A stretch of DNA of 64,000 nucleotides from Bacteroidales bacterium UBA6431 (GCA_002439095.1 DJOT01000005.1:4920-68919), one strand, 5' to 3'. Shown: positions 25,329-34,398, counted from the first letter of the stretch. The notes: generated by a model from the letters alone, not told the origin. Program-made: numbers and translations.

Positions 25329-26855
25329 ATGAGAGATCTTAGCCTTACCAATACCCTTTCGCGCAGAAAGGAACTTTTCGTGCCCATCAACCCGGGCCAT
25401 GTCGGAATGTATGTTTGCGGCCCTACCGTATACGGGGATGCCCATTTGGGGCACGCGAGGCCAGGTGTAACTTACGATGTCCTCAGCAAGCTGCTGCGGC
25501 ACCTTGGATACAAGGTGCGCTATGTGCGCAACATCACGGATGTCGGTCATCTTGAGCATGATGCCGATGAGGGTGAGGACAAGATAGCAAAGAAAGCCAG
25601 ACTTGAGCAGCTTGAGCCGATGGAAGTGGTGCAGACCTACACGTTCCGCTACCACGAGGCGATGCGGCTTCTTAACGTGGCCCCTCCGTCCATCGAACCG
25701 AGGGCTTCCGGGCATATCATCGAACAGATCGAAGCCATCAAGAAGATTCTTGATGCAGGCTACGCATACGTGAGCAACGGCAGCGTATACTTCGATGTAG
25801 AGAAATACAACAAGGACTTTCACTACGGTGTCCTGTCCGGACGCAATCTGGACGACACACTCGAAGGGACGCGCAACCTCGACGGGCAGTCCGACAAACA
25901 CGCTCCGTATGACTTCGCGCTGTGGAAAAAGGCTGAACCTCAGCACATCATGCGTTGGCCATCACCTTGGGGAGAGGGATTCCCGGGATGGCACCTTGAG
26001 TGCTCCGTGATGGGAGAGAAGTACCTCGGGCGCGAGTTCGACATCCACGGAGGCGGGATGGATCTGATGTTCCCGCACCACGAGTGCGAAATCGCTCAGA
26101 ATGAAGCGATGCGCGGCACTCAAGGCGTACATTATTGGGTACACAACAACATGATCACCATCAACGGGCAGAAGATGGGCAAGTCTCTCGGCAATTTCAT
26201 CACCCTGCCTCAGCTCTTTGCCGGTGACCATCCGAAACTCGAGCAGGCCTACAGCCCGATGACTGTGCGATTCTTCATTCTCCAGGCCCATTACCGCAGC
26301 ACTCTCGACTTCTCCAACGAGGCTCTCCAGGCTTCGGAGAAAGGGCTCAAGAGGCTGATGCAGGCGGCCAAGGATCTTTATGCAATGGCCGGGAAGTCCA
26401 TCCCGCAGTGCCAGTACGGAGAGCAGGTAATCGCTGTCGCCCCGGACAGCTGCCCGGCGGAGAGTGCTGACGTGAAAGCCATATTCGACGGTGTCTACGA
26501 TGCGCTCTGCGATGACATGAACACCCCGGTGGCTCTTGCCCATATTGCGGAGGCCGTACGTCTGGTGAACTCTACCAAAGCGAAGCAGTTGAGTCTCGGG
26601 AAGGGCGACATGCAGACCCTCGTGCAGATTTTTGATGACATAGTATTCGGAGTCCTCGGCCTCAAGGACGAAGATGCCGCGGCCGGCTCTGACGGCAAGG
26701 TGATCGGAGGCCTGATGGACATGGTGCTGGAGCAGCGGGCTGCTGCCAAGGCAGCCAAGAACTGGGCCGTCTCCGACCACATCCGCGACTCCCTCAAAGC
26801 CCTCGGCATCCAGGTCAAGGACACCAAGGACGGCGCCGAATGGACGATTGAGTAG
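25329..26855 (+). CDS. cysS: Cysteine--tRNA ligase
   Basis: 508-residue class I synthetase. HIGH is HLGH in YGDAHLGHARPGVTYD and KMSKS is KMGKS in GQKMGKSLGNF. Zinc ligands are the Cys of YVCGPTVYG and those in WHLECSVM and PHHECEIAQNE. The C-terminal DALR-like helical domain and the short end with KDGAEWTIE complete a slightly long protein. It is convergent with the barrel receptor gene across a hairpin. Confidence 0.97.
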   Translation: MRDLSLTNTLSRRKELFVPINPGHVGMYVCGPTVYGDAHLGHARPGVTYDVLSKLLRHLGYKVRYVRNITDVGHLEHDADEGEDKIAKKARLEQLEPMEVVQTYTFRYHEAMRLLNVAPPSIEPRASGHIIEQIEAIKKILDAGYAYVSNGSVYFDVEKYNKDFHYGVLSGRNLDDTLEGTRNLDGQSDKHAPYDFALWKKAEPQHIMRWPSPWGEGFPGWHLECSVMGEKYLGREFDIHGGGMDLMFPHHECEIAQNEAMRGTQGVHYWVHNNMITINGQKMGKSLGNFITLPQLFAGDHPKLEQAYSPMTVRFFILQAHYRSTLDFSNEALQASEKGLKRLMQAAKDLYAMAGKSIPQCQYGEQVIAVAPDSCPAESADVKAIFDGVYDALCDDMNTPVALAHIAEAVRLVNSTKAKQLSLGKGDMQTLVQIFDDIVFGVLGLKDEDAAAGSDGKVIGGLMDMVLEQRAAAKAAKNWAVSDHIRDSLKALGIQVKDTKDGAEWTIE

Positions 26856-26877
26856 TCTGATCAATACTAACGCATTT

Positions 26878-26913
26878 ATGCCTTAGAGTCAAGTACCTCT
26901 GGCTCTAAGGCAT
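26878..26913. terminator. Bidirectional hairpin between cysS and the receptor gene
   Basis: ATGCCTTAGAG (26878-26888) pairs perfectly over 11 bp with CTCTAAGGCAT (26903-26913). It lies between two convergent genes and could end both transcripts, though the flanking T tracts are weak on either strand. Confidence 0.55.
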
Positions 26914-26922
26914 TAGTAGTTA

Positions 26923-29226
26923 TTACTTCCTGCGGTCTGAGTTGTCGATGCTGCGGCTGTTAAACGGCACATAACCCTTGAAACGGCCGAAAGTATACTG
27001 GAGACGGAAGAAAAAGCTTCTGCCCGATCTTTGGTAAGTTTTATTGTTGAGCATCTCATCCGATATGGAACTGCTTTGGTACACCGTATATTTTGACCAA
27101 GGTTGAATAGTCCCAATCTGGACACTAAAATTATCTCCGATATTCTGAGTCAGCCCTATAGTGCAGTCTGCAAGAACATTCTTGACGCTGCTTGTTTGAA
27201 TTCCCATACTCCCCAAGAATAATGACGGATCCGTATAAAAAGCATGGCAATCAAGTTTTGCTCCCCTCCACAAATCAATTCCAGCCTGAAAATACATGGA
27301 CCTTGTCCAAAAACAATTCGTCTGATCAAGATAAGAATAAGACTGATTACGGAACGATACCAACAATGACATATTCAGCCACGGCACGGGAGTCACATCA
27401 ATTGTTCCGCCAAGAGACAAATAATTGGCCTTACCTATATTGTCATAAGTACGATATAGCGCTCCATCCCCCTGAACCTTGTCATAAGCGAACACGCCAT
27501 TGTTTGTATAGCGCTCGCTTACAAGAGCAGATAGATTTATAGCCTTGCCACTAGAGAACTGATACATCAACATGGCGTTGTAATACCTCTCGTTCTTCAG
27601 ATTCGGGTTGCCCTGCACGATGATGCCGGGTACCGACTCGTCTTTATATGGGTTGAGATAATTGATATCCGGGCGGAAAGCCTCCTTATTAACGCGCAGC
27701 ATCAGGGAATGGCGCAAGGCTGGACGGTACACAAGGCGCAGACCGTACAGCAAATCAAACGATGTGCTGTAGTCGGACACCAGTTCCCCGGAAAGATCCG
27801 CGTCCACCATCCACTTCTCTCCCATCTTCGACCAGCTGCCCTTTACGGATCCCACCTGCTGAGTATAATTGAGGTAATTGCGACTCTCGTAACTGCGGTT
27901 GACATACTTCCCCGTCAAATACCAGGTGCTCCCGCCGCGAAACATATCACCATAGTCAGCCGACACCGTATGCTCACGCATTGACGTATTATTGCCATAA
28001 GTGCTCCTGTCGGAGCCGTTCAACAGCTGATCATAGGCACTTGACATTTTACTTCCGTCGAACGCGTACTGAAATGTAAGCAGACGTGACGGGTGCTCCG
28101 CGAAGGAGCGCTGCCAGCCGGCAGACGCCTTGTACTTGCCGGAACGGATATCGCTGCTCCCCTCGCTGGAAGACTCTGACACTATCGCACCGGACTTGTC
28201 CCAAAAAGTGCTCCCAGCCTTGAGAGCATTATGCGTATCGTCCACGTCCGCTGAAGCCTCCACGAACAGGCGGCTCTCTGGAGTAAAGTCATAGCTGGAG
28301 CGCAAATTCGCCACATGATGATTGTCACGCGTGGGATCTGTCCTGTCGAATATTTCAGACTTGCTGTATTCCTCGGACTTAAGATAGTCCACATTTTGAC
28401 GCGTCTCGCTACCGTAGAGGTCTGACCAAGTATAGTTATAGGACACGTTGTAGGTCAAGCCACCGTTCTTCGAAGTCAGTCCTGCATACCCGCCAGCATG
28501 GGAATCATCACCGGCCTCCGCTCTCAACTGGCCAGCAATAAGATCGCCAAGAGCATCTTTCGTGTCAAGGTTGATCACTGCGGTTTTGCCGGCGTGACGC
28601 CCGGAAGTCTGCGTCACCAGCTGGATTGACTTAAGCTTACCTCCAGTGAGAAGCTTAGTCATATATGCCTGATTATCACCGCTCAGCAACGTACTTTTCT
28701 TGCCGTTCACTGTGAATTCCACATCCTTGCCCAACACCTGGATCGCCTGTGTCTGAGGATCCACCTTCACGAAAGGCATACGTTGCAAGAGTTCGCGCGC
28801 AGTCAACTTTTCCGCTTCGGGATCCGACGCCACATCATAAGCAAAACCGTTCACTTTTGTCTGCACATACTTGCGCTCGGCACTAACTTTCGCTGCATCC
28901 AGCGTCTCCTGTGGCTCAAGCACGATTGTACCCACATTCTGCTCCGCCTCTCCTGTCACGCTCAGAGTGCGTGTCACCGTGCCGAACTGAAAAGCGGATG
29001 CCGACAGGCGGTATTCCCCTGCAGTCTCCGCCTCTATAGAGAAAGCGCCGTCAGAATCCGTCTCAGCCGAACTCACGACAGCGCCTCCTGCATCCTGGAG
29101 CACCAGCAGTGCCCCCGGCAGCGTGACACCGCCACTGTCCGTCACTACCCCTTTCAAGACTATCCCGGCGTAGGAGGGAAGATAAAGAGCAAACATGCAT
29201 AAACATGCATAAAAACACTTTCCCAT
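26923..29226 (-). CDS. Outer-membrane beta-barrel receptor with CarboxypepD-regulatory-like N-terminus
   Basis: 767 residues. A signal peptide (from MGKCFYACLCMFALYLPSYAG) is followed by a carboxypeptidase-regulatory-like domain (about 22-100: LKGVVTDSGGVTLPGALLVL), a plug-like segment containing LLQRMPFVKVDPQTQAIQVLGK, and a large C-terminal barrel with aromatic strand ends. This matches the outer-membrane beta-barrel family related to TonB receptors, without a SusD partner. The ligand is unknown. The ATG at 29226 gives a clean signal peptide; the longer frame from 29280 does not. Expressed from the promoter at 29283-29311. Confidence 0.85.
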   Translation of the reverse strand: MGKCFYACLCMFALYLPSYAGIVLKGVVTDSGGVTLPGALLVLQDAGGAVVSSAETDSDGAFSIEAETAGEYRLSASAFQFGTVTRTLSVTGEAEQNVGTIVLEPQETLDAAKVSAERKYVQTKVNGFAYDVASDPEAEKLTARELLQRMPFVKVDPQTQAIQVLGKDVEFTVNGKKSTLLSGDNQAYMTKLLTGGKLKSIQLVTQTSGRHAGKTAVINLDTKDALGDLIAGQLRAEAGDDSHAGGYAGLTSKNGGLTYNVSYNYTWSDLYGSETRQNVDYLKSEEYSKSEIFDRTDPTRDNHHVANLRSSYDFTPESRLFVEASADVDDTHNALKAGSTFWDKSGAIVSESSSEGSSDIRSGKYKASAGWQRSFAEHPSRLLTFQYAFDGSKMSSAYDQLLNGSDRSTYGNNTSMREHTVSADYGDMFRGGSTWYLTGKYVNRSYESRNYLNYTQQVGSVKGSWSKMGEKWMVDADLSGELVSDYSTSFDLLYGLRLVYRPALRHSLMLRVNKEAFRPDINYLNPYKDESVPGIIVQGNPNLKNERYYNAMLMYQFSSGKAINLSALVSERYTNNGVFAYDKVQGDGALYRTYDNIGKANYLSLGGTIDVTPVPWLNMSLLVSFRNQSYSYLDQTNCFWTRSMYFQAGIDLWRGAKLDCHAFYTDPSLFLGSMGIQTSSVKNVLADCTIGLTQNIGDNFSVQIGTIQPWSKYTVYQSSSISDEMLNNKTYQRSGRSFFFRLQYTFGRFKGYVPFNSRSIDNSDRRK

Positions 29227-29282
29227 GAGATAAAAATTGGAATTTAATAATTTTGCTTCGTGGGCCACTCGAATGCCCATGA

Positions 29283-29311
29283 CAAATATAGCGATTAATC
29301 GAGAAAAACAA
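29283..29311 (-). promoter_or_regulatory. Predicted promoter of the barrel receptor gene
   Basis: On the minus strand, TTG (29311-29309) lies 18 bases before TATATTTG (29290-29283), an exact match to TAnnTTTG. It predicts a 5' leader of about 50 bases before the ATG at 29226. Confidence 0.6.
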
Positions 29312-29580
29312 TATTATTCGAAATGATTTTACGATTCTATAATTTTTAATCTAACATACTATTATTCAATAATATACAATTATTACTATTCCGTAGTATC
29401 ATCAAAATAGTCGCATTAAGACAAAACTGAAAGAAAAATCGAACATTCCCCTTTCAATCTGAAAGCCAACGATAAAAGCACCTATTCCGAAGCCGAGACA
29501 CTTCCAATATTATCGTATCCGATGGTATATGCTTGCAAATTGAAAGCGATATCGCATATCAAGTCACAGTCGCCGATGTC
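29312..29580. other. AT-rich gene-free stretch upstream of the receptor promoter
   Basis: Very AT-rich DNA with partly symmetrical A/T runs around 29345-29395 (ATACTA near 29356 and TAGTAT near 29395 as outer arms). I see no gene, tRNA or clear regulatory site beyond this. It leads into the 84-bp repeat block. Confidence 0.5.
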
Positions 29581-29820
29581 GTGCAGGTGGGAGCGGAATC
29601 CCCGGAACAGGCTCCCACCTGAACGGGAGAAGAGCTTCAGAGTAGACTGCGGGGCAGGATGGCTGTGCAGGTAGGAGCGGAATCCCAGGAAACGGCTCCT
29701 ACCTGAACGGGGGAAGGGCCGCAGAGTGGACTGCGGGGCAGGCAGGTCGCGCAGGTAGGTGCGGAAACGCAGGAAACGGCTCCCACCTGGCGTGGTCGAG
29801 TCGAGGGGAATGAAAAATGG
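29581..29820. repeat. 84-bp tandem repeat, three copies, each with an inverted repeat
   Basis: Units begin at 29581, 29665 and 29749, exactly 84 bp apart; the third is partial. Each contains an 11-base inverted repeat 27 bases apart: 29584-29594 with 29611-29621, 29668-29678 with 29695-29705, and 29752-29762 with 29779-29789. Units 1 and 2 differ inside the stem by a compensatory pair (CAGGTGGGAGC/GCTCCCACCTG versus CAGGTAGGAGC/GCTCCTACCTG); unit 3 has two mismatches. Between the stems lies a conserved segment with GACTGCGGGGCAG. The block is GC-rich in contrast to the AT-rich DNA beside it. Confidence 0.85.
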
Positions 29821-29840
29821 ACGGCAAAACCGCCCTTGCC

Positions 29841-29958
29841 GTGCGCACGAGGGCAGTTCGGTGCGCACCAAGACCTTTCGTGCGCACGGCGGTATCGAGG
29901 GAATATGTCTCGTGCGCACCTGACGGCTTTCCACGCACGGGATCAGCCTTGTGCGCAC
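29841..29958. repeat. Cluster of five GTGCGCAC palindromes
   Basis: The 8-base palindrome GTGCGCAC begins at 29841, 29861, 29880, 29912 and 29951, with a decayed copy near 29931 (CCACGCACGG). It starts 20 bp after the 84-bp repeats and ends about 30 bp before the yitT stop. The function is unknown; it could be a protein-binding array or a degenerate repeat element. Confidence 0.75.
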
Positions 29959-29988
29959 GGCAGGGAAGCAAAGCGGAGAGTGGGGCCT

Positions 29989-30915
29989 CTATTTCTTCTT
30001 CAGGCCCTTGTGGTCACTCCAGAGGCCATAGACTTCACTGACGTTGCCGGCGGTGATGAAGGCCTTGATATCATTGTCACGGATAAAAGCCATAAGATTG
30101 GCAAACTCATTCTGGGTCAGAAGAGTCTGTATCTCCATGTACTTCTCCCCACTATAGCCTCCCGTCACCTCGTAAAGCGTACAGCCTCGGACAATATCTT
30201 CAATGATATACTTGCGCAGCCGCTCGTGTTCACGCGAAATGATGCAGACCCTCTTGCGGCGGCTCAGCGAGGCCATGAAATAATTGACGATCAGCCCGTT
30301 GATCCATGTACCGATAAGGCCGATAATCACAAGTCTGAAAGGATTTATGAGGAAAGCCGTGCAGCATATCAGCACCCCGGCGATCGTCACCGACATCCCC
30401 ATGTCGAAGTGGAAATACTTGTTGAAGATCTTCGCTATTATGTCAAGTCCCCCGGTCGAGGCATTGATGCGGAACAATATCGCCTGCGAAGCGCTCAGCA
30501 CCAGCACAAAACAGAGAAGGTCAAACCACAGGTTTCCCATCATGGAAGTCGCCCCCGGCTCCATAAGATGCTCATAAGGACATATTTTCTCCCACAAATC
30601 CATCATAGGTCCTAGAACCAACGCAGCGTATGCAGTCTTGACTCCGAACTCCGGCCCTATCAAAATATACGCTATAACGAGGAGGATAGCATTAATTATC
30701 AAGACCACAGTGGAGACCTTGACCACAATGCCCATATTGGCAAGCACCCCGCTTATGACAATCGACAAGCCGGAGATACTGCCGACTACAAGCTTGCTCG
30801 GCACGAGAAAATAATATACCGCAGCAGCAGCGATAAACATGGCTACGGAAATCGTGAGCATGTCTCTCCAGAATTTAGGAGTCTTGACAGAGGCCCAGAA
30901 ATCAGAATCTTTCAT
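29989..30915 (-). CDS. YitT-family membrane protein with C-terminal DUF2179 domain
   Basis: 308 residues. Five or six membrane helices in the first 215 residues contain the family segments AAAVYYFLVPSKLVVGSISGLSIV and ASTGGLDIIAKIFNKYF. The soluble C-terminal domain (about 220-300: RGCTLYEVTGGYSG...ITAGNVSEVYG) is DUF2179. The function of the family is not established. It lies 33 bases downstream of nfnB on the same strand and probably shares its transcript. Confidence 0.88.
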   Translation of the reverse strand: MKDSDFWASVKTPKFWRDMLTISVAMFIAAAAVYYFLVPSKLVVGSISGLSIVISGVLANMGIVVKVSTVVLIINAILLVIAYILIGPEFGVKTAYAALVLGPMMDLWEKICPYEHLMEPGATSMMGNLWFDLLCFVLVLSASQAILFRINASTGGLDIIAKIFNKYFHFDMGMSVTIAGVLICCTAFLINPFRLVIIGLIGTWINGLIVNYFMASLSRRKRVCIISREHERLRKYIIEDIVRGCTLYEVTGGYSGEKYMEIQTLLTQNEFANLMAFIRDNDIKAFITAGNVSEVYGLWSDHKGLKKK

Positions 30916-30948
30916 TATGGTCGGTTATTAGTGTGTTTTTCCAAAATT

Positions 30949-32349
30949 TTATCGGGAGACTTTCAAATATTCGTCTATCGCCTTGGCGGCCTTGCGCCCC
31001 GCTCCCATGGCAAGTATCACCGTGGCGGCACCGGTGACGGCATCGCCGCCAGCAAATACCCCTGGACGTGTCGTCACGCCGCACTCATCCGCCACGAGCC
31101 CGCCGCGGCGGTTGGTTTCAAGACCAGGAGTCGTTCTGGATATCAACGGATTAGAAGTAGTACCAAGGGCCATTATTACCGTATCGGTCTCCACCTCAAA
31201 CTCCGACCCCTCTATTGGCACAGGGCTGCGCCGTCCGCTCGCATCAGGCTCTCCAAGCTCCATCCGGACACAACGCAAAGACTTCACCCATCCGCGCTCA
31301 TCACCGATAATCTCCACCGGATTTGTAAGCAGGTCGAAAACAATCCCCTCATCCTTGGCATGATGCACTTCCTCCCTGCGGGCAGGCAGTTCCGCCTCCG
31401 TGCGGCGATACACTATATGAACCTCCGCCCCGAGACGCAGGGCAGTGCGCGCAGCATCCATGGCCACATTGCCGCCACCGACCACACAGACCTTCTTGCC
31501 GGCATGTATAGGAGTCAAGTAATCCTCTCTCCAGGCGCACATCAAATTGCTCCGCGTCAGGAACTCGTTGGCCGAGAACACCCCGCAGAGGTTCTCCCCC
31601 GGGATGCCCATGAACTTCGGCAGCCCCGCGCCGCTCCCGATGAACACAGCCTTGAAGCCCATCTCGTCCATAAGAGAATCGACGGTCACAGTCCTGCCGA
31701 CAATCACATCGGTCATTATCTTCACTCCAAGCCGTACCACATCCTGAATCTCCCCACGGAGAACCTTCTCCTTAGGAAGACGGAACTCCGGGATGCCGTA
31801 TTCGAGCACTCCCCCAGCCTTGTGCAGAGCCTCGAAAATCGTCACATCGTAGCCGAGCTTGGCCAAATCGGAGGCGCAGGCAAGTCCGGCAGGGCCGGAG
31901 CCCACGACAGCCACCTTCATTCCATTAGGGGCGACCGTCACACCCGTCTCCGTAGAGTCCGCTCCGCGATGCTCCCGCATATAATCGGCCACAAACCTCT
32001 CCAGTTTGCCGATCGCCACAGGCTCCCCCTTGACACCAAGGACACAACTGCCCTCACACTGGGTCTCCTGCGGGCACACACGTCCGCAGACCGCGGGCAA
32101 TGACGAATCCTGAGCTATGACATCAGCCGCCCCGGCAATATCACCGGAACGCAGATGCGCGATGAAATCCGGTATTTTCAGACCCACCGGACAAGCCCCC
32201 ACACAACGCGGATTGCGGCAGTGCAGGCAGCGCGAAGCTTCAAGCAGGGCCTCCTGCTCATCATATCCATAGCAAACCTCATCGAAATTGGTCGCACGAA
32301 CTTTCGGATCCTGCTCACGCACAGGCACTCTCGGTATTCTCTCTGCCAT
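30949..32349 (-). CDS. nfnB: NfnB: NADPH-side large subunit of NADH-dependent ferredoxin:NADP+ oxidoreductase (GltD-like)
   Basis: 466 residues. An N-terminal double [4Fe-4S] domain (CLHCRNPRCVGACPVG and CGRVCPQETQCEGSC) precedes two Rossmann modules: the FAD loop VVGSGPAGLACA and the NADPH loop VVGGGNVAMDAARTA; the C-terminus has GVFAGGDAVTGAATVILAMGAG. Alone it resembles glutamate synthase small subunit, but no large subunit is present and the gene is fused by a one-base TAATG overlap to an NfnA-type gene, which together define Nfn electron bifurcation (NADPH, NAD+, ferredoxin). Confidence 0.85.
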   Translation of the reverse strand: MAERIPRVPVREQDPKVRATNFDEVCYGYDEQEALLEASRCLHCRNPRCVGACPVGLKIPDFIAHLRSGDIAGAADVIAQDSSLPAVCGRVCPQETQCEGSCVLGVKGEPVAIGKLERFVADYMREHRGADSTETGVTVAPNGMKVAVVGSGPAGLACASDLAKLGYDVTIFEALHKAGGVLEYGIPEFRLPKEKVLRGEIQDVVRLGVKIMTDVIVGRTVTVDSLMDEMGFKAVFIGSGAGLPKFMGIPGENLCGVFSANEFLTRSNLMCAWREDYLTPIHAGKKVCVVGGGNVAMDAARTALRLGAEVHIVYRRTEAELPARREEVHHAKDEGIVFDLLTNPVEIIGDERGWVKSLRCVRMELGEPDASGRRSPVPIEGSEFEVETDTVIMALGTTSNPLISRTTPGLETNRRGGLVADECGVTTRPGVFAGGDAVTGAATVILAMGAGRKAAKAIDEYLKVSR

Positions 32350-33212
32350 TATTTTCCCCTCCCTATTCTACATTTATGATTCTTGAGCGCCTCCGCCTCC
32401 TCGGCTTTATATTGGCCCTGTCGGCGCATCGCCTCATCAAAATCCACCTCGGCCCCGTTGAACTCCGGCCCCTCCACGCAGGCGAACCTCGTCTTCCCGG
32501 CCACGCTCACCCTGCAAGCCCCACACATCCCGGTGCCGTCCACCATAAGGGTGTTGAGACTCACCGTGATCGGCAGGCCGAGCTTCATGGCAGTGAGAGT
32601 GGTGAACTTCATCATAATCATCGGTCCTATGGCGACCGCCATGGTGTAGCTGCGCCCCTCCTCACGGACAAGCTTCTCAAGCAGGGCGGTGACCATCCCA
32701 TGAAAGCCCTCACTGCCGTCATCGGTGCATATAAACAGATTGTCGCACACCGCAGCCATCTCCTCCTTATAAATCAAAATGTCCTTGGTCTTGGCACCTA
32801 TTATGACATCGACCTTCGCCCCATGAGCGTGCAGCCACTTGGCCTGAGGATACACCGGTGCTGTCCCGACACCGCCGGCAATAAAGATATACCTGCAACC
32901 GGCGAGCTGCTCCTCCGAAAATGAGACAAACTCGGAAGGATGCCCAAGAGGCCCCGCCACATCGCGGAAACACTCACCCGGCTCGAATGACAATATATCA
33001 GTCGTGGACGCACCTATCTTCTGCGTGACAATCGTCACACTTCCTTCCTTCGCATCGTAGTCACTTATCGTCAATGGGATACGCTCTCCCCTCTCATCAG
33101 GGAGAACCATCAGGAACTGTCCCGGCATAGCCGCACGTGCAAGCAGCGGCGCATTGACTTTCATCCGACAGATTGTCGGTGTAAGCATCTCTTTGGTGAT
33201 GATCTCGTACAT
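32349..33212 (-). CDS. nfnA: NfnA: NADH/FAD/[2Fe-2S] small subunit of NADH-dependent ferredoxin:NADP+ oxidoreductase
   Basis: 287 residues of the ferredoxin-NADP reductase/PyrK type. The FAD-binding RIPLTISDYD, the NAD-binding IFIAGGVGTAPVYPQA and the C-terminal [2Fe-2S] site GMCGACRVSVAGKTRFACVEGPEF are visible. Size and pairing match NfnA. The start at 33212 is preferred over an upstream frame that runs through the promoter and terminator. It could also be called a sulfide dehydrogenase or PyrK-like subunit, but no dihydroorotate dehydrogenase is adjacent. Confidence 0.83.
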   Translation of the reverse strand: MYEIITKEMLTPTICRMKVNAPLLARAAMPGQFLMVLPDERGERIPLTISDYDAKEGSVTIVTQKIGASTTDILSFEPGECFRDVAGPLGHPSEFVSFSEEQLAGCRYIFIAGGVGTAPVYPQAKWLHAHGAKVDVIIGAKTKDILIYKEEMAAVCDNLFICTDDGSEGFHGMVTALLEKLVREEGRSYTMAVAIGPMIMMKFTTLTAMKLGLPITVSLNTLMVDGTGMCGACRVSVAGKTRFACVEGPEFNGAEVDFDEAMRRQGQYKAEEAEALKNHKCRIGRGK

Positions 33213-33220
33213 TATGAATT

Positions 33221-33251
33221 CAAAAATAATCAATCCGCCAAAAAGATGCAA
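33221..33251 (-). promoter_or_regulatory. Predicted promoter of nfnAB-yitT
   Basis: On the minus strand, TTG (33251-33249), a 20-base spacer and TATTTTTG (33228-33221) match the Bacteroidota promoter consensus exactly. The element ends 8 bases before the nfnA ATG, so the 5' leader is at most a few bases. Confidence 0.6.
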
Positions 33252-33263
33252 TAAATGCAAAAG

Positions 33264-33290
33264 AAAAACGGCCCCGCAAAACGGAGCCGT
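33264..33290 (-). terminator. Terminator after the small barrel gene
   Basis: Read on the minus strand, ACGGCTCC pairs with GGGGCCGT (one G-T) over a short loop and is followed by a run of five T. It separates the rnf/barrel transcript from nfnAB. Confidence 0.75.
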
Positions 33291-33310
33291 CAATCATTGT
33301 CGAAACAAGC

Positions 33311-33754
33311 CTAGAACCTGTAACGCACGCCAAGGGCGAAGCCTGCCCAGCCGAAGCCGCCGCCGGTGAAGCTGAAACCAGGCCTCCAGTCAAGAGAAAC
33401 GGAGATAGGGAGAGAGAAGTTATACTCTGCACCTATCTGGCCTACAACACCGAGACCCATCTTGGTCACAGAATTGCCGTTGTCGTCAGTGCTGCCGTAG
33501 AAGCCCACCTGAGCACCTGGGCCACCGTAGAAATTGAAGTTCCCCTCTGAAGCGAAGACGAAGTCATATACGCCAGTGAGGTAGAATCCGTTGCCGAACA
33601 GACCAAGGTCTGCCTCGACGAAATTGGTTCCGAGACCATGCTGATAAGACACCTCCGCACCCCAAGTAGCGCGGACACCGAGAGCCCTCGGCTGAGCTGA
33701 GGCTGCAACTCCGAACATAAGGATGGAGAGAGCCACGATAAGTACTTTCTTCAT
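33311..33754 (-). CDS. Small secreted outer-membrane beta-barrel protein
   Basis: 147 residues. The signal peptide MKKVLIVALSILMFGVAASA is cleaved before Gln. The mature part is Gly- and aromatic-rich with alternating hydrophobic strands and ends in LGVRYRF, the terminal-Phe barrel signature. Its size suggests an 8-stranded barrel. The function is unknown. It follows rnfA by 33 bases, so it may be expressed with the rnf operon or from its own promoter. Confidence 0.75.
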   Translation of the reverse strand: MKKVLIVALSILMFGVAASAQPRALGVRATWGAEVSYQHGLGTNFVEADLGLFGNGFYLTGVYDFVFASEGNFNFYGGPGAQVGFYGSTDDNGNSVTKMGLGVVGQIGAEYNFSLPISVSLDWRPGFSFTGGGFGWAGFALGVRYRF

Positions 33755-33787
33755 AAAAGATAAAGTAATTAAAGGTTAATAAAAAGG

Positions 33788-34390
33788 TTATTTTACAAGA
33801 CCGGAGAAACCCAAGAAGGCCATAGCCATGATGCTGACGGAAATCAGCGCGATAGGCAGCCCCCGAAAAGCCTTCGGAACGTTGTTCAATGCAAGATGCT
33901 CACGGATGCCCGCGAACAGGCACATCGCAAGACCATACCCGAGAGATGTGGCGAGGGCATATACCGTCGCCTCTCCGAGATTGAGAAGATGGGCTTCACC
34001 ACCGAATGTAAACTCCTTGGTGACCACTGTAATTGCCACACCGAGCACGGCGCAGTTGGTAGTGATAAGCGGAAGGAATATGCCGAGCGCCTGATAGAGC
34101 GACGGGCTGATCTTCTTGAGGACTATCTCCACCATCTGCACAAGGGCCGCAATCACAAGGATGAACGAAATCGTCTGGAGGAACTCAAGCCCGAACGGCA
34201 GAAGCAGATACTTGTTGAGCAGATAGGTCACGACCGTGGCCAGAGTAATCACGAAGCACACTGCCCCTGACATGCCCGTAGCGGTGGAAAGTTTGTTGGA
34301 CACTCCCAAGAACGGACAGATGCCGAGGAACTGGGAGAGAAGGACATTGTTGACGAAAATCGCCGATATGATGATAAGAATGTATTCCAT
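33788..34390 (-). CDS. rnfA: Rnf complex subunit A
   Basis: 200 residues with six membrane helices; MEYILIIISAIFVNNVLLSQFLGICPFLG at the N-terminus and the TNCAVLG segment are family signatures. RnfA and RnfE are homologous, inversely inserted subunits that bind a membrane-embedded iron-sulfur cluster and carry ions. It is the last gene of rnfBCDGEA, 8 bases after rnfE. Confidence 0.95.
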   Translation of the reverse strand: MEYILIIISAIFVNNVLLSQFLGICPFLGVSNKLSTATGMSGAVCFVITLATVVTYLLNKYLLLPFGLEFLQTISFILVIAALVQMVEIVLKKISPSLYQALGIFLPLITTNCAVLGVAITVVTKEFTFGGEAHLLNLGEATVYALATSLGYGLAMCLFAGIREHLALNNVPKAFRGLPIALISVSIMAMAFLGFSGLVK

Positions 34391-34398
34391 GACTATAT

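Noticed and set aside
29581..29820. CRISPR array
   Set aside because: Repeats are 84 bp with no unique spacers of constant size and no cas genes nearby.
29482..29958. 158-codon open frame on the minus strand across the 84-bp repeats
   Set aside because: The period of 84 is 28 codons, so one open unit keeps the whole frame open. The product is Arg/Pro/Ser-rich without domain, and the repeat is better explained by its inverted repeats.
30931..32103. 390-codon open frame opposite nfnB
   Set aside because: Mirror frame of a conserved gene. No promoter, no recognisable domain, and His/Arg-rich composition typical of shadows.
30949..32349. Glutamate synthase small subunit (GltD)
   Set aside because: No GltB large subunit is nearby, and the one-base overlap with an NfnA-type gene fits NfnB better.
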